From NCBI GenBank assembly GCA_949286115.1, contig CASEBK010000035.1:1-64000 (forward strand): DNA of 64,000 nucleotides, given 5' to 3'. Source of the DNA: an uncultured Veillonellaceae bacterium. GTDB taxonomy: Bacteria; Bacillota; Negativicutes; Veillonellales; Dialisteraceae. Shown piece after piece: positions 56,721 to 64,000 of this stretch. A model generated the notes under the pieces. That model was given only the letters and a program-made list of their open reading frames with translations, searched no databases and was not told the origin of the DNA. A program made the translations under genes and the position numbers. The first letter of the stretch is position 1. Each line of letters starts with the position of its first letter.

Positions 56721-57605
56721 TCACGGAAGGCCGTCGTTCAGCAGATGGAGGTAATGTTTCTGCAGATTGGCTGTCACTTTGCCGATCTTGCCGTCGCCGA
56801 TAGGCTGTCCGTCGATAGAGAGCACCGGGATGACCCCTGCAGCAGAATTGGTGAGGAATACTTCCTCCGCGCTCATCATCCGTTCTTTCGTAATGAGCTG
56901 ATTCTCCTGCTCCGGTTCAATGACCGTCACACTGCACGTCGGCGCCACTCTCGTGAGGATGAGCTGACGGGTGATGCCCTTCAGCATATAGTTATCCGCC
57001 TTTCTTGTCCAGATAACGCCGTCCTTGACGATGAACAGATTCGAATGAGTCGCTTCCGTCACCATACCGTCGCGCAGGTAGATCGCGTCATAAGCGCCCT
57101 TTTTCTGTGCTGCTGCCCGATCCATGATATTCGGGAGCATATTGAGACTCAGAATGTCGCAGTGCGGCCAGCGGGTATCTTCTGCCGTCACGCAGGAAAC
57201 GCCCTGCTGTGCTTTTTCGATCGCCCCCATGTCGAGCGGCCGCGCATAGACGAGCGTATTCGGCTTCATGGCCATGCGACCGGGGATCGTGAAATCATGC
57301 GTTCCCGCGCCGCGAGTCACCGTGAGCACCAGGTACCCTTCTTCGATGTTGTTCTCTTCAGTGACGATCTCATGGATCTCTGTAAATTCATCGGGCGCGA
57401 CCACCGCGCGGATGCCGAGGAGCCGCATGGAGCGGTACAGCCGGTCTACATGATAAGACAGTGCGAACGGATGTCCCTTGTGCACGCGGATCCATTCATA
57501 GCAGCCGTCGCCGAACTGGAGACCGCGATCATCCGCGTTCATCACATTGGCAAAACTGTAATAATACTGGTGATTATAGAAAATCGTAGCCTTTTCTTCT
57601 GCCAT
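56721..57605 (-). CDS. Class IV aminotransferase (D-amino-acid aminotransferase-like)
   Basis: A 294-residue fold-type IV PLP enzyme. It starts FYNHQYYYSFANVMNADDRGLQFGDGCYE, with RVHKGHPFALSYHVDRLYRSM; the C-terminal side has KADNYMLKGITRQL and EVFLTNSAAGVIPV. The PLP phosphate site and the TEATHSNLF block are as in D-alanine transaminase; the branched-chain and ADC-lyase groups are alternatives. The expected lysine that binds PLP would lie near position 150 (VYARPLDMGAIEKAQQG region). It starts 21 bases after etfA and probably closes the etfB-etfA transcript. Confidence 0.85.
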   Translation of the reverse strand: MAEEKATIFYNHQYYYSFANVMNADDRGLQFGDGCYEWIRVHKGHPFALSYHVDRLYRSMRLLGIRAVVAPDEFTEIHEIVTEENNIEEGYLVLTVTRGAGTHDFTIPGRMAMKPNTLVYARPLDMGAIEKAQQGVSCVTAEDTRWPHCDILSLNMLPNIMDRAAAQKKGAYDAIYLRDGMVTEATHSNLFIVKDGVIWTRKADNYMLKGITRQLILTRVAPTCSVTVIEPEQENQLITKERMMSAEEVFLTNSAAGVIPVLSIDGQPIGDGKIGKVTANLQKHYLHLLNDGLP

Positions 57606-57626
57606 GACGTCCCCCTCCTTATAGTG

Positions 57627-58631
57627 TTATTTACTGCGGAGCGCTTTCACTTTGGCGATGAAAGCAGGCAGGAATTCTTTCAAATCTGCCGTCACCGCAT
57701 AGTCCACCATCTCCATAATTGGTGCATTCTTATCCCTGTTCACAGCGATCATGATATCTGCCTTGACGCCGCACATATGCTGCATCGCCCCGGAAATACC
57801 GAAGCCGAAATAGATATGCGGCGAAACAGATTTGCCCGTCTGCCCGATCTGACTGCTGTGCGGTTCCCATCCCAATTCACAGATGGGGCGGCTCGCACCA
57901 ACGCTGGCCCCCAAAAGGTCTGCCAACTCATGAAGCAGCGCCCATTCTTCTTCGCTGTGGATCCCGCGGCCGCCGGCCACGATGATCTCTGCCTTCTCGA
58001 TGGGGTTTTCTTCCTTCGGCACAGGAATGACTTCCTTCAGGATCGTGCCAAGATCGTCAGCGGTAAGAGAGACCGGCACATCAATGATCGTCCCTCTGCG
58101 GGATGGATCCGCTTCCGGCAGGTCAAAGGTGCCCGGACGGACAGTCCCCACCTGCGGGCGATACTGCGGGCTGATGATGTCCGCCATGATGTTGCCTCCC
58201 ATAGCCGGACGGGACCATACGATGAGCCCTGTCTTTTCATCGACAGAAAGTTCCGTCACATCAGCCGTCACGCCGCATACTACAGCTGAAGCGATGCGCG
58301 GTGCCAGATCCCGGCCATACGGCGTCGCCGCGAAGAGGATGGCGCTCGGTTTCTTTTCCGCAAGAAGCGCGCCCAGTTCTTTTTCATACGCTTTGCCATC
58401 ATAATGCGCAAGGAGCGGGCTGTCGATGACATAGACCACATCTGCGCCATATGCTACGAGCGTCTCCGCTTCTGCGCGGACGCCGCTTCCAATAAGCACC
58501 GCTTCTACCGCATCTCCCGTCGTTTCCGCCAGCTTCCGTGCTTCACCAAGGAGCTCGCCCGTGACGTTTTCTACTTTGCCATCCCGCACTTCGGCAATGA
58601 CGTAAATCCCTTTATAATCAGAAAAATCCAT
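57627..58631 (-). CDS. etfA: Electron transfer flavoprotein alpha subunit
   Basis: A 334-residue protein. The N-terminal domain (about 1-195) pairs with EtfB; the C-terminal FAD domain shows IVAGGRGIHSEEEW, SRPICELGWEPHSSQIGQTGKSVSPHIYFGFGISGAMQHMCG and INRDKNAPIMEMVDYAVTAD-type residues (AVNRDKNAPI). EtfAB shuttles electrons between acyl-CoA dehydrogenases or other flavoenzymes and redox partners; in anaerobes some Etfs bifurcate electrons. No dehydrogenase gene is adjacent, so the partner is unknown. It starts 11 bases after etfB. Confidence 0.94.
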   Translation of the reverse strand: MDFSDYKGIYVIAEVRDGKVENVTGELLGEARKLAETTGDAVEAVLIGSGVRAEAETLVAYGADVVYVIDSPLLAHYDGKAYEKELGALLAEKKPSAILFAATPYGRDLAPRIASAVVCGVTADVTELSVDEKTGLIVWSRPAMGGNIMADIISPQYRPQVGTVRPGTFDLPEADPSRRGTIIDVPVSLTADDLGTILKEVIPVPKEENPIEKAEIIVAGGRGIHSEEEWALLHELADLLGASVGASRPICELGWEPHSSQIGQTGKSVSPHIYFGFGISGAMQHMCGVKADIMIAVNRDKNAPIMEMVDYAVTADLKEFLPAFIAKVKALRSK

Positions 58632-58642
58632 CGCGGACCTCC

Positions 58643-59434
58643 TTAAATCACATTGACTTTTGCCAGCGCGTCAGCAAGCATCGCTGCGGCATCAGCGGCC
58701 GATTGGTCTTCAATTCTCAGATTTTCCTTCTTCGGCGGCACCACCGGACGGATGCCCCGCACCTGCGTAGGCGATCCCTTGAGCCCGATACGAGCCGGAT
58801 CGATATCAAGATCCGCTGCCGTGATCTGATGGATCTCTGTTTCATATTTCCGAAGGATGCCGAGGACGCTCGGATACCGCGGCGTATTCAGCGCAGGCGC
58901 TGCCGTGACGAGCGCCGGGAGTTTGAGCTCCAGCACTTCACAGCCTTCACCGACCTGACGGGTCACGGTAACTTTCCCATCCTCATACTGAAGCCCCACT
59001 GCTGCGCTCACATCGGCGACGCCAAGCATGGCCGCCACTTCCGGACCGACCTGCGCCGTATTGCTATCGATCGATTCCTGGCCGCAGAAGATCAGGTCGA
59101 AATCATTGCCCAGTTTACGGATGACCGCTGCGAGCGTATAGCTCGTCGCCAGCGTATCCGCTCCACCGAACGCGCGGTCCGTGATGAGATATACATCGTC
59201 TGCCCCCATGGATACCGCTTCCAGAAGAACGGCTCCCGCCTGAGGCGGCCCCATAGTGATGACCGTCACCGTGCCGCCGACCTGACTTTTGAGCGCCAGC
59301 GCCGCTTCCAGCGCATTTTTATCACAAGGATTCAGAATGCTGTTCGCGTTGTTCCGGTTGAGACGTCCCGTGTTCGGGTCGACTTCCATCTTCGACGTAT
59401 CCACGACCTGTTTGACGCAAACGAGAATTTTCAT
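58643..59434 (-). CDS. etfB: Electron transfer flavoprotein beta subunit
   Basis: A 263-residue protein beginning MKILVCVKQVVDTSKMEVDP, with NPCDKNALEAALALK, GADDVYLITDRAFGGADTLATSYTLA and CGQESIDSNTAQVGPEVA, the AMP/FAD-contact regions of EtfB. C-terminal residues (about 240-263) extend as an arm onto EtfA. Length is normal. It starts the etfB-etfA-aminotransferase unit from a candidate promoter with -10 at 59490-59495; the ATG has GGGGG upstream. Confidence 0.94.
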   Translation of the reverse strand: MKILVCVKQVVDTSKMEVDPNTGRLNRNNANSILNPCDKNALEAALALKSQVGGTVTVITMGPPQAGAVLLEAVSMGADDVYLITDRAFGGADTLATSYTLAAVIRKLGNDFDLIFCGQESIDSNTAQVGPEVAAMLGVADVSAAVGLQYEDGKVTVTRQVGEGCEVLELKLPALVTAAPALNTPRYPSVLGILRKYETEIHQITAADLDIDPARIGLKGSPTQVRGIRPVVPPKKENLRIEDQSAADAAAMLADALAKVNVI

Positions 59435-59621
59435 ATTGTCCCCCTTCTTTTACGAAATATGAAAGGAAATACTCATTTATATCTATTTAAGTATAGCTGA
59501 ACGGCGTTTTTTTTTCCAGTCATTTCGGGAAATTCCGCTTTTCCCCCTGCGTCTTCGCAAAACCGATCTGCCCACCGCTTTCACCACACGTGCGCAAATA
59601 ACACACCGCCTTCTCTCATAT
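59435..59621 (-). promoter_or_regulatory. Upstream region of etfB with candidate promoter
   Basis: TATACT (59490-59495) preceded at 17 bases by TGGAAA (59513-59518) is the best promoter candidate on the minus strand, with a run of nine A residues inside. The rest of the interval up to the terminator at 59622 shows no gene. Confidence 0.45.
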
Positions 59622-59664
59622 GAAAAAGCCGCTGCGGCCTCTTATGAAAGAGACTCAGCGGCCT
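59622..59664 (-). terminator. Terminator after the 37-residue small ORF
   Basis: GCCGCTG (complement of 59656-59662) and CAGCGGC (complement of 59628-59634) close a 21-base loop that is itself partly paired (CTCTTTCATAAGAG), followed by TTTTTC. Confidence 0.9.
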
Positions 59665-59675
59665 TGAACTGATCT

Positions 59676-59789
59676 TCAAAACTTGGCTGTAGCAAACATT
59701 TTCACGTCGTCTTTTTTAGCTTCCTTTTGATCTTTGTAATGATCAAGATCGTCCTCCAGTTTCTTTCTGAATCCTTTCATCGTTTTCAT
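59676..59789 (-). CDS. Small charged protein, 37 residues, unknown
   Basis: A short ORF of 38 codons with stop, starting ATG at 59789 behind AAGGATGG and ending 12 bases before a strong terminator. The product is very rich in Lys and Asp (MKTMKGFRKKLEDDLDHY at the start) with a short hydrophobic end (MFATAKF). No family is recognised. It lies about 100 bases downstream of ksgA, so it is either read through from ksgA or has its own weak promoter (no clear -35; TATAAAAC at about 59804). Strong spacing of ribosome-binding site, ORF and terminator argues that it is a real gene. Confidence 0.55.
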   Translation of the reverse strand: MKTMKGFRKKLEDDLDHYKDQKEAKKDDVKMFATAKF

Positions 59790-59892
59790 CCATCCTTGTA
59801 TCGTTTTATAGTTGGCAGGAACCCCTCTTCCTCAGGATTCTCCGGGCTTTTATATCACACGGTCCAGCAAACGGGATGCCGTTTAACCCCTT

Positions 59893-60744
59893 TTATTTCA
59901 GATCATGCCACGCGTCGGCAAGGCGGGCGTATTCTTCCATGGAGAAGGTCTCACCGCGGCGCTTGCCGTCTACACCGGCACGGGCAAGAATAGCCTCCCC
60001 CAGCTCCGACGGGATACCGCCGGTCTTCATGGCGTTCGTGAATACTTTCCTCCGCTGACCGAAGCCCATCTTGACGAGGCGGAAGAACAGTTTTTCTTCT
60101 TTCACGACTACGGCAGGCGTTTCTCTCCGGCGCATGCGAAGCACAGTGGAGGTCACGGCCGGCCGGGGAATGAATGCCGTGGGCGGAATATCCAGGATCT
60201 TCTCGACGGTACAGTAATACTGCACCGCGATAGAAAGCGCGCCGTAGGCCTTGCTTCCGGGCTCTGCCATGATGCGGTCGGCCACTTCTTTCTGCATCAT
60301 GAAGACAAAGAGTGCGATGGGGAGCTCCGATTGGATAAGATAGAGCAGGATAGGCGTGGTGATATAGTAAGGCAGATTCGCCGCGGCGTGCCAGGTCTTG
60401 TCTCCCAGAATGCCCGGCAGGTCTGCTTTCAGCACGTCTTCGTAAATGATGTGCACATTTGGATAGGGCTCCATGGTATGGGCGAGCACCTCTTCAAGGC
60501 TGCGGTCGATCTCAAAAGCAGTCACATTCGCCCCGGTACGGGCAAGCGCCTGCGTGAGCGTGCCGATGCCCGGGCCGATCTCCATGACGGGCGTCCCAGC
60601 TTCAAGCTCCGCGGCTTCTGCGATGGCACGAACCACGTCCGGGCGAATGAGGAAATTCTGCCCCAGTTTGTGTTTCAGCCGGAGATGAAACCGACGGACG
60701 ATGTACTGCACTGTCTGGCGGTCTGCCAGTTCGACTTCAATCAT
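59893..60744 (-). CDS. rsmA: 16S rRNA dimethyladenosine transferase RsmA/KsgA
   Basis: A 283-residue SAM-dependent enzyme that dimethylates A1518 and A1519 of 16S rRNA. The motifs are HKLGQNFLIRPDVV, MEIGPGIGTLTQAL (SAM motif I), FEIDRSLEEVL, and NLPYYITTPIL (motif IV, NLPY). The C-terminal helical domain is intact. The ATG at 60744 overlaps the rnmV stop by 8 bp; the rnmV-ksgA order is the widespread Firmicute arrangement. Confidence 0.95.
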   Translation of the reverse strand: MIEVELADRQTVQYIVRRFHLRLKHKLGQNFLIRPDVVRAIAEAAELEAGTPVMEIGPGIGTLTQALARTGANVTAFEIDRSLEEVLAHTMEPYPNVHIIYEDVLKADLPGILGDKTWHAAANLPYYITTPILLYLIQSELPIALFVFMMQKEVADRIMAEPGSKAYGALSIAVQYYCTVEKILDIPPTAFIPRPAVTSTVLRMRRRETPAVVVKEEKLFFRLVKMGFGQRRKVFTNAMKTGGIPSELGEAILARAGVDGKRRGETFSMEEYARLADAWHDLK

Positions 60745-61285
60745 GGATGTCCTCCCTTGTATCGGCGAGCGCCGCCTCCCATTCTTCTCTGGTGATGCCA
60801 AAATGATTCAGCCGCTTCACGAACTGACGGCTGTTCCCATAGCCGATGCCGAGAGCTGCCCCTACAGCAGCGCGCTTCTCTGCGGCATCCGCCGCGCCGG
60901 AAAGGCCCGCGGCAAAAAGATCGGCTGCGCTGAAGCGGTGCGTATCCTTTACCGTCTGAACACGCACCTTTGCGAGCGCTTCCCGGATGGCCTCGGGCGA
61001 GGCGTTCTCGATGCCCACGTCACCGGGCGCCATGGCGTCTTTTTTGGGGACGAATGCATGCAGGGCCTCTGGAAAAAGCGCGGTCAGACGCTGCCGGATG
61101 CGTTCTCCCGGGCCGTCCGGATCGGTCAGGATGATGAGCCCCTGCTTTTCATAGGCTGCGCGGAGATCGGCTACGACGGCCGGGCGGAGCGTATACCCCT
61201 CCGTCACTATGACATCTGCGTCTACGGCAAGGGCGATGCGGGCAGCATCCGATCTTCCCTCGCAGACGATGACCTGCCTGATCAT
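60737..61285 (-). CDS. rnmV: Ribonuclease M5 (5S rRNA maturation)
   Basis: A 182-residue Toprim nuclease that trims the 5S rRNA precursor. The Toprim motifs are VIVCEGRSDAARI (catalytic Glu) and LTDPDGPGERIRQRL (DxD). The C-terminal about 80 residues (about 100-182) form the M5-specific domain with ASPEAIREALAKV. Its start overlaps the response-regulator stop by one base (TGATG), and its end overlaps ksgA. Confidence 0.94.
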   Translation of the reverse strand: MIRQVIVCEGRSDAARIALAVDADVIVTEGYTLRPAVVADLRAAYEKQGLIILTDPDGPGERIRQRLTALFPEALHAFVPKKDAMAPGDVGIENASPEAIREALAKVRVQTVKDTHRFSAADLFAAGLSGAADAAEKRAAVGAALGIGYGNSRQFVKRLNHFGITREEWEAALADTREDIHD

Positions 61286-61965
61286 CAGTCCCTCACCACG
61301 TAGCCGATGCCGCGAATGGTATGGATGTATTTCTGCCCAACTTTCTCATCGATCTTGCTGCGAAGATAGCGCACGTATACGTCTACAATGTTCGTATTGC
61401 CCACATAGCCATATCCCCACACCTCTTCCAGGATCTGTTGGCGCGTGAGCACACGGTTTTTGTTCTTCGCAAGGAAGAGTAGCAGATCAAATTCCTTCTT
61501 CGTGAGATCGATGTACTCATCGCCTACGCGCACTTCGTGGCGATCCGGAAAAATGAGGAGGTCGCGGATGGTGTACGACGGGTCCACGATGATAGCCGGC
61601 TCTTCATGTCGGCGAAGCGCCGCCCGGACGCGTGCTACGAGTTCCTTCGTCGCATAGGGCTTGGCCAGGTAGTCGTCCGCTCCCGCGTCCAGAGCGTGCA
61701 CTTTCGCATCTACGCTGCCGTTCTCCGACAGGTAGATCACCGGGAGCGAGCTCACTCCCCGTACTTTTTCCAGAATGCTGTGCCCATCCTTGAGCGGCGC
61801 GTCCGGATCCAGAATGATCAGATCGACCTGTCTCTGCCCCGCCAGATCCACCGCTGATTCTCCCGTATTGTCCAGGAGGCAGGTGAAACCTTCCGCTTCC
61901 AGCTTCATCTGCAGGAAATGTCCCACGCTTTTATCGCTTTCAATGATCAGTATACAGTTTCTCAT
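61285..61965 (-). CDS. OmpR/PhoB-type response regulator, no kinase nearby
   Basis: A 226-residue protein. The receiver domain (1-118) has Asp54 in LIILDPDAP and Lys in LAKPYATKEL; the switch Thr is Ser (IYLSENG), and the acidic pair is ESD (about 9-11). The trans_reg_C winged helix (about 130-225) has LTKKEFDLLLFLAKN and VDVYVRYLRSKID. Phosphorylation looks possible, but with no sensor histidine kinase next to it the stimulus is unknown. It overlaps rnmV, so it may be part of that transcript. A promoter at 62061-62088 precedes it. Confidence 0.9.
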   Translation of the reverse strand: MRNCILIIESDKSVGHFLQMKLEAEGFTCLLDNTGESAVDLAGQRQVDLIILDPDAPLKDGHSILEKVRGVSSLPVIYLSENGSVDAKVHALDAGADDYLAKPYATKELVARVRAALRRHEEPAIIVDPSYTIRDLLIFPDRHEVRVGDEYIDLTKKEFDLLLFLAKNKNRVLTRQQILEEVWGYGYVGNTNIVDVYVRYLRSKIDEKVGQKYIHTIRGIGYVVRD

Positions 61966-62060
61966 GATCCCCTCCTGAAGCCCTCGCCGCGAGGCGCTTT
62001 TCTTTCCCTTTTCCGGCTCATGATCTCCAAAATATTTTTATTTTCTAATCTTTCTTAATC

Positions 62061-62088
62061 CTATGATAACATACCCGCACAGAGAATC
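62061..62088 (-). promoter_or_regulatory. Promoter upstream of the response-regulator gene
   Basis: TTGATT (62083-62088) and TATCAT (62061-62066) lie 16 bases apart on the minus strand, with a leader of about 90 bases that is A/T-rich (ATATTTTGG). Confidence 0.55.
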
Positions 62089-62123
62089 AAATATGTCTTC
62101 GTGCTCATCCAATGGGAAGCAAA

Positions 62124-62156
62124 CGAAAAGCACCCGCCGCAGCGGATGCCTTTTTA
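62124..62156 (-). terminator. Terminator after the membrane-protein gene
   Basis: AAAAGGCATCCGC/GCGGGTGCTTTT hairpin on the minus strand (62126-62154), starting 11 bases after the stop at 62165. It closes the two-gene Panacea unit. Confidence 0.85.
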
Positions 62157-62164
62157 AGAAAAGA

Positions 62165-62959
62165 TCATGCTCCGGCGGAGAGCACCGCACGCAGCCAGTC
62201 CGCCAGAAGCGGCCGCGTCGCCGAGAGGTCGAAGAGCCACGCCGCCCCGGCCATCGCAAGGAGCGCGAGGAGCAGGACATTGCCCCACACGTAGACCGTA
62301 TGGAAACGCTTGTCTTCGGTCCCGATCATGCTCCGAATGAACGACATGAGAAGCGCCAGCAGATTGAAGAGCCCCACCGCGAGCAGAAGCGTCATGCCAG
62401 ACAGACGATAGACCGTAGCCTTCTCGATATTTTCCAGCACGGAGGCAGACCAGCCGATGCCTGCAAAAAATGCCGCCAAGATGGCTGCGACGATGCCAAC
62501 CGCTGCCATCGACTCCCGCTGGAAACGTCCCATCTGCTCCCGGACGCGGTCTGCCGCCTCTGCCGCCACGCCGGCTTTGCCGATCATAGCCGCCGCCTGC
62601 CGCTCCCTCAGCTCTGCTGAAGCATCCAGGTACCCCAGATGTGCGGTCTCCAGAGAAACGAAATCGGCCAGTTTCCGCAGGTCCGCCGCATACCGGCTTT
62701 TCTGCGCTTCCCGGTCAGCGCAGAAAAGCCGCAGATTCTCCGCCAGCGTATCCGTGCTCCGGTCGCTGCTCCGATGGATCTCGGACAAACGGAAGAAGAC
62801 CCGAGACGGCTCAGGCACAAATCCGCCGAGAAAGATCTCCTGAAAAGCCGCATCATACTTTGCCGCTTCTTCTTCATTGAAACGAAGGACCGTCCAGGAC
62901 AGCGCATCCAGCACTCGGTCGAGCGCTTCCATTTTACAGTCTTCATTGTTCATCCGCAT
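62165..62959 (-). CDS. Three-helix membrane protein paired with a Panacea protein, unknown
   Basis: A 264-residue protein. The N-terminal about 150 residues are soluble and mainly helical, with Arg/Glu/Ala-rich stretches (about 70-145). Three membrane helices follow at about 151-173, 188-209 and 221-244, with a short C-tail. No known family is recognised, and there is no signal peptide. It starts three bases after the stop of the Panacea gene (ATG at 62959, or 62953 with a better core), so translation is coupled and the two proteins likely act together. A cytoplasmic sensor domain joined to a membrane part is a common build for membrane-acting effectors, but that role is only inference. Confidence 0.7.
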   Translation of the reverse strand: MRMNNEDCKMEALDRVLDALSWTVLRFNEEEAAKYDAAFQEIFLGGFVPEPSRVFFRLSEIHRSSDRSTDTLAENLRLFCADREAQKSRYAADLRKLADFVSLETAHLGYLDASAELRERQAAAMIGKAGVAAEAADRVREQMGRFQRESMAAVGIVAAILAAFFAGIGWSASVLENIEKATVYRLSGMTLLLAVGLFNLLALLMSFIRSMIGTEDKRFHTVYVWGNVLLLALLAMAGAAWLFDLSATRPLLADWLRAVLSAGA

Positions 62960-62962
62960 CGC

Positions 62963-63391
62963 TCATTCCCCCGTCCGTATCTGTTCTTTGGAAATCACCG
63001 CGCGGCTCCCCGTGCCGCCCCGAAATACCTTTGCCCACGGACGGCCCTCTTTTTTCGCGTCCCGCTCCAGGTAGCACGGATGGAGCGTGCTCCGCTTCTC
63101 AATGACCTCATCGGCCGTCTTTTTTTCCTCCCCGGTGAAGACGTCCGCCGTCTCTGACTTCAGATACAGCGGAGACGCGCCCGCCGTACAGTACGCATAG
63201 TATACCGCCGGCACTACCGGACCACAGGGCCACGCCTCGAAATCATCCTCAAAGCAGGGCGCATCGAACGCCGTGTAGAACGCCCGCTGCAGTTCGTAGA
63301 GGATCTTCTGCAGTTTCCAGTTATTGATGGGAGTGCCCTCCTCCGCGCACGCATTGAGCACATACCGCGCCGCTGCCATCGCATCTCTCAC
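62963..63391 (-). CDS. Panacea (DUF4065, SocA-like) domain protein
   Basis: A 142-residue protein that carries the Panacea domain over about 8-125. The signatures are ARYVLNACAEEG, INNWKLQKILYELQ, FEAWPCGPVVPAVYYAY, and a helical C-terminus with VIEKRSTLHPCYLERD. Panacea domains occur as antitoxins that neutralise varied toxins, often membrane-acting ones, and as proteolysis adaptors (SocA). The start is a GTG at 63391 behind AGGAGG; an ATG four codons later is too far from the box. It is followed at once by the membrane-protein gene, an antitoxin-first order, and has its own promoter at 63433-63438. Confidence 0.85.
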   Translation of the reverse strand: MRDAMAAARYVLNACAEEGTPINNWKLQKILYELQRAFYTAFDAPCFEDDFEAWPCGPVVPAVYYAYCTAGASPLYLKSETADVFTGEEKKTADEVIEKRSTLHPCYLERDAKKEGRPWAKVFRGGTGSRAVISKEQIRTGE

Positions 63392-63432
63392 GGCCGCCTC
63401 CTCCTTTCTCCGTTTTCTTTCCTTATTCGTAT

Positions 63433-63438
63433 TATAGC
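63433..63438 (-). promoter_or_regulatory. -10 element of the Panacea unit
   Basis: The minus strand reads TATAAT 42 bases upstream of the GTG, overlapping the end of the preceding terminator tail. The -35 region is occupied by the terminator hairpin and matches poorly (CTTCGG at 17 bases). Confidence 0.5.
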
Positions 63439-63443
63439 ACGCA

Positions 63444-63468
63444 AAAAGCCGCTCCGAAGAGCGGCCCG
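63444..63468 (-). terminator. Terminator of the 3D-domain gene
   Basis: GCCGCTC-TTCG-GAGCGGC hairpin on the minus strand (63450-63467), followed by TTTTT. Confidence 0.9.
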
Positions 63469-63471
63469 TCT

Positions 63472-64000
63472 TTACTGCACGAGGTACACGTTCACCCGGC
63501 GGTTGCCCCAGCCGTACGCCTGATCAAGGGTATCCACGCCCACGTCTACAGTCTGTCCGTTGATGCCGCCGCCGATGTCATCGGCCAGCGCATAGCCATA
63601 GCCTTCTATGAAAAGGAGGCTCCCCAGGGGAATGACGTTTGGATCGACAGCCACATGGCCTTTGCCTGCCACGTTGCCGCTGGCCGTCCGGCCTGTGCCG
63701 CCGCCATCATAGGGCGTGTAGGCAGTGGACTGCATGCGCATCACCTTTTTATATTCGCCCCGGAAGACCGGCGCGCTGCGGAGCTTCTGCCACACCGCCT
63801 CGTCGACCGTGCCGGTGGCTCTCATACCGCAGAAATTCTGAAATTCCCGGACCTTTGCCGCGGTGCCCCGTCCGTATACGCCGTCCATCGAGCCGGGCGC
63901 GAAACCGTGGAGCGTCAGGAGGTTCTGCAGATGGGCCACCCGAGGTCCCCGATCGCCTTCGCGAAGGGCACTCGAGGTCTTCGGCGTCTCCCGAAGGGCT
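63472..64000 (-). CDS. Cell-wall protein with peptidoglycan-binding and 3D domains (5' end outside window)
   Basis: The frame is open to the right edge of the window (at least 175 residues), so the N-terminus is missing. A PG_binding_1 repeat (VAHLQNLLTLHGFAPGSMDG...VREFQNF) is followed by a 3D domain with the three conserved aspartates (VDPNVIPLGS, DDIGG, VDVGVD) typical of Firmicute wall proteins such as YocH and of MltA/endoglucanase-like folds. Such proteins probably hydrolyse or remodel glycan. An internal GTG at 63939 would start inside the binding repeat and is unlikely. It ends right before a perfect terminator. Confidence 0.85.
   Translation of the reverse strand, partial: ALRETPKTSSALREGDRGPRVAHLQNLLTLHGFAPGSMDGVYGRGTAAKVREFQNFCGMRATGTVDEAVWQKLRSAPVFRGEYKKVMRMQSTAYTPYDGGGTGRTASGNVAGKGHVAVDPNVIPLGSLLFIEGYGYALADDIGGGINGQTVDVGVDTLDQAYGWGNRRVNVYLVQ

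Overview
The window reads as a chromosomal segment of a diderm Firmicute (class Negativicutes, Veillonellales/Selenomonadales type). It combines markers of low-GC Gram-positives (CtsR/McsA/McsB/ClpC, RNase Y, RNase M5, IreB, DUF1292, YdbC-type PC4 protein, YhaO/YhaN) with a TonB-dependent outer-membrane receptor, which needs an outer membrane. Base composition is GC-rich, so long antisense open frames are common and were left out. The genus cannot be fixed from the sequence alone.

Apart from the tail of an IS30-type transposase at the left edge (3-131, + strand), every gene is on the minus strand, so transcription runs from high to low coordinates. This fits one replichore with genes co-oriented with replication. 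Many junctions are 4-bp ATGA or GTGA overlaps or 8-25 bp overlaps, suggesting extensive translational coupling.

Layout from right (upstream) to left (downstream). 61.3-64 kb: a 3D-domain cell-wall protein cut by the window edge; a two-gene unit of a Panacea/DUF4065 (SocA-like) protein plus an unknown three-helix membrane protein; and an orphan OmpR-type response regulator. 56.7-61.3 kb: RNase M5, KsgA, a 37-codon small ORF with its own terminator, the electron-transfer flavoprotein pair etfB-etfA and a class IV aminotransferase. 50.2-56.6 kb: ruvC-ruvA-ruvB, DUF2905, a SpoIID-like protein, queA and tgt, then ydbC. 46.6-50.2 kb: a CDF metal transporter, an NlpC/P60 hydrolase, and a nitrilase/LUD gene pair. 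42.9-46.5 kb: the classic alaS-ireB-ruvX-DUF1292 set. 38.5-42.7 kb: yhaO/yhaN-type nuclease and SMC-like ATPase. 34.9-38.4 kb: an operon of an MBL-fold hydrolase, a small membrane protein and two 416-residue DUF445 paralogs.

23-34.7 kb: RNase Y, recJ, relA, dtd, an MBL hydrolase, an AI-2E-type permease, a Fur regulator, hemZ, hisS and aspS. 18.3-21.3 kb: a frameshifted pepT, a strongly supported structured RNA (probable 6S RNA) and rarA. 10.3-18.3 kb: ftsK, a short RodZ-like protein, an orphan solute-binding protein, rimO, cinA, recA and recX. 5.3-9.9 kb: the ctsR-mcsA-mcsB-clpC protein-quality operon, with a consensus promoter overlaid by three tandem RGTCAAA-like repeats and an McsB that has lost residues normally needed for arginine-kinase activity. 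0.2-5.2 kb: htrA-rlmH, ogt, the TonB receptor and a CBS-pair protein.

Most of the window is housekeeping (DNA repair and recombination, tRNA and rRNA modification, proteolysis, stringent response). The least explained parts are the Panacea/membrane-protein pair (62165-63391), the altered McsB, the unusual CtsR operator spacing, the small ORF at 59676-59789 and the DUF445 operon.
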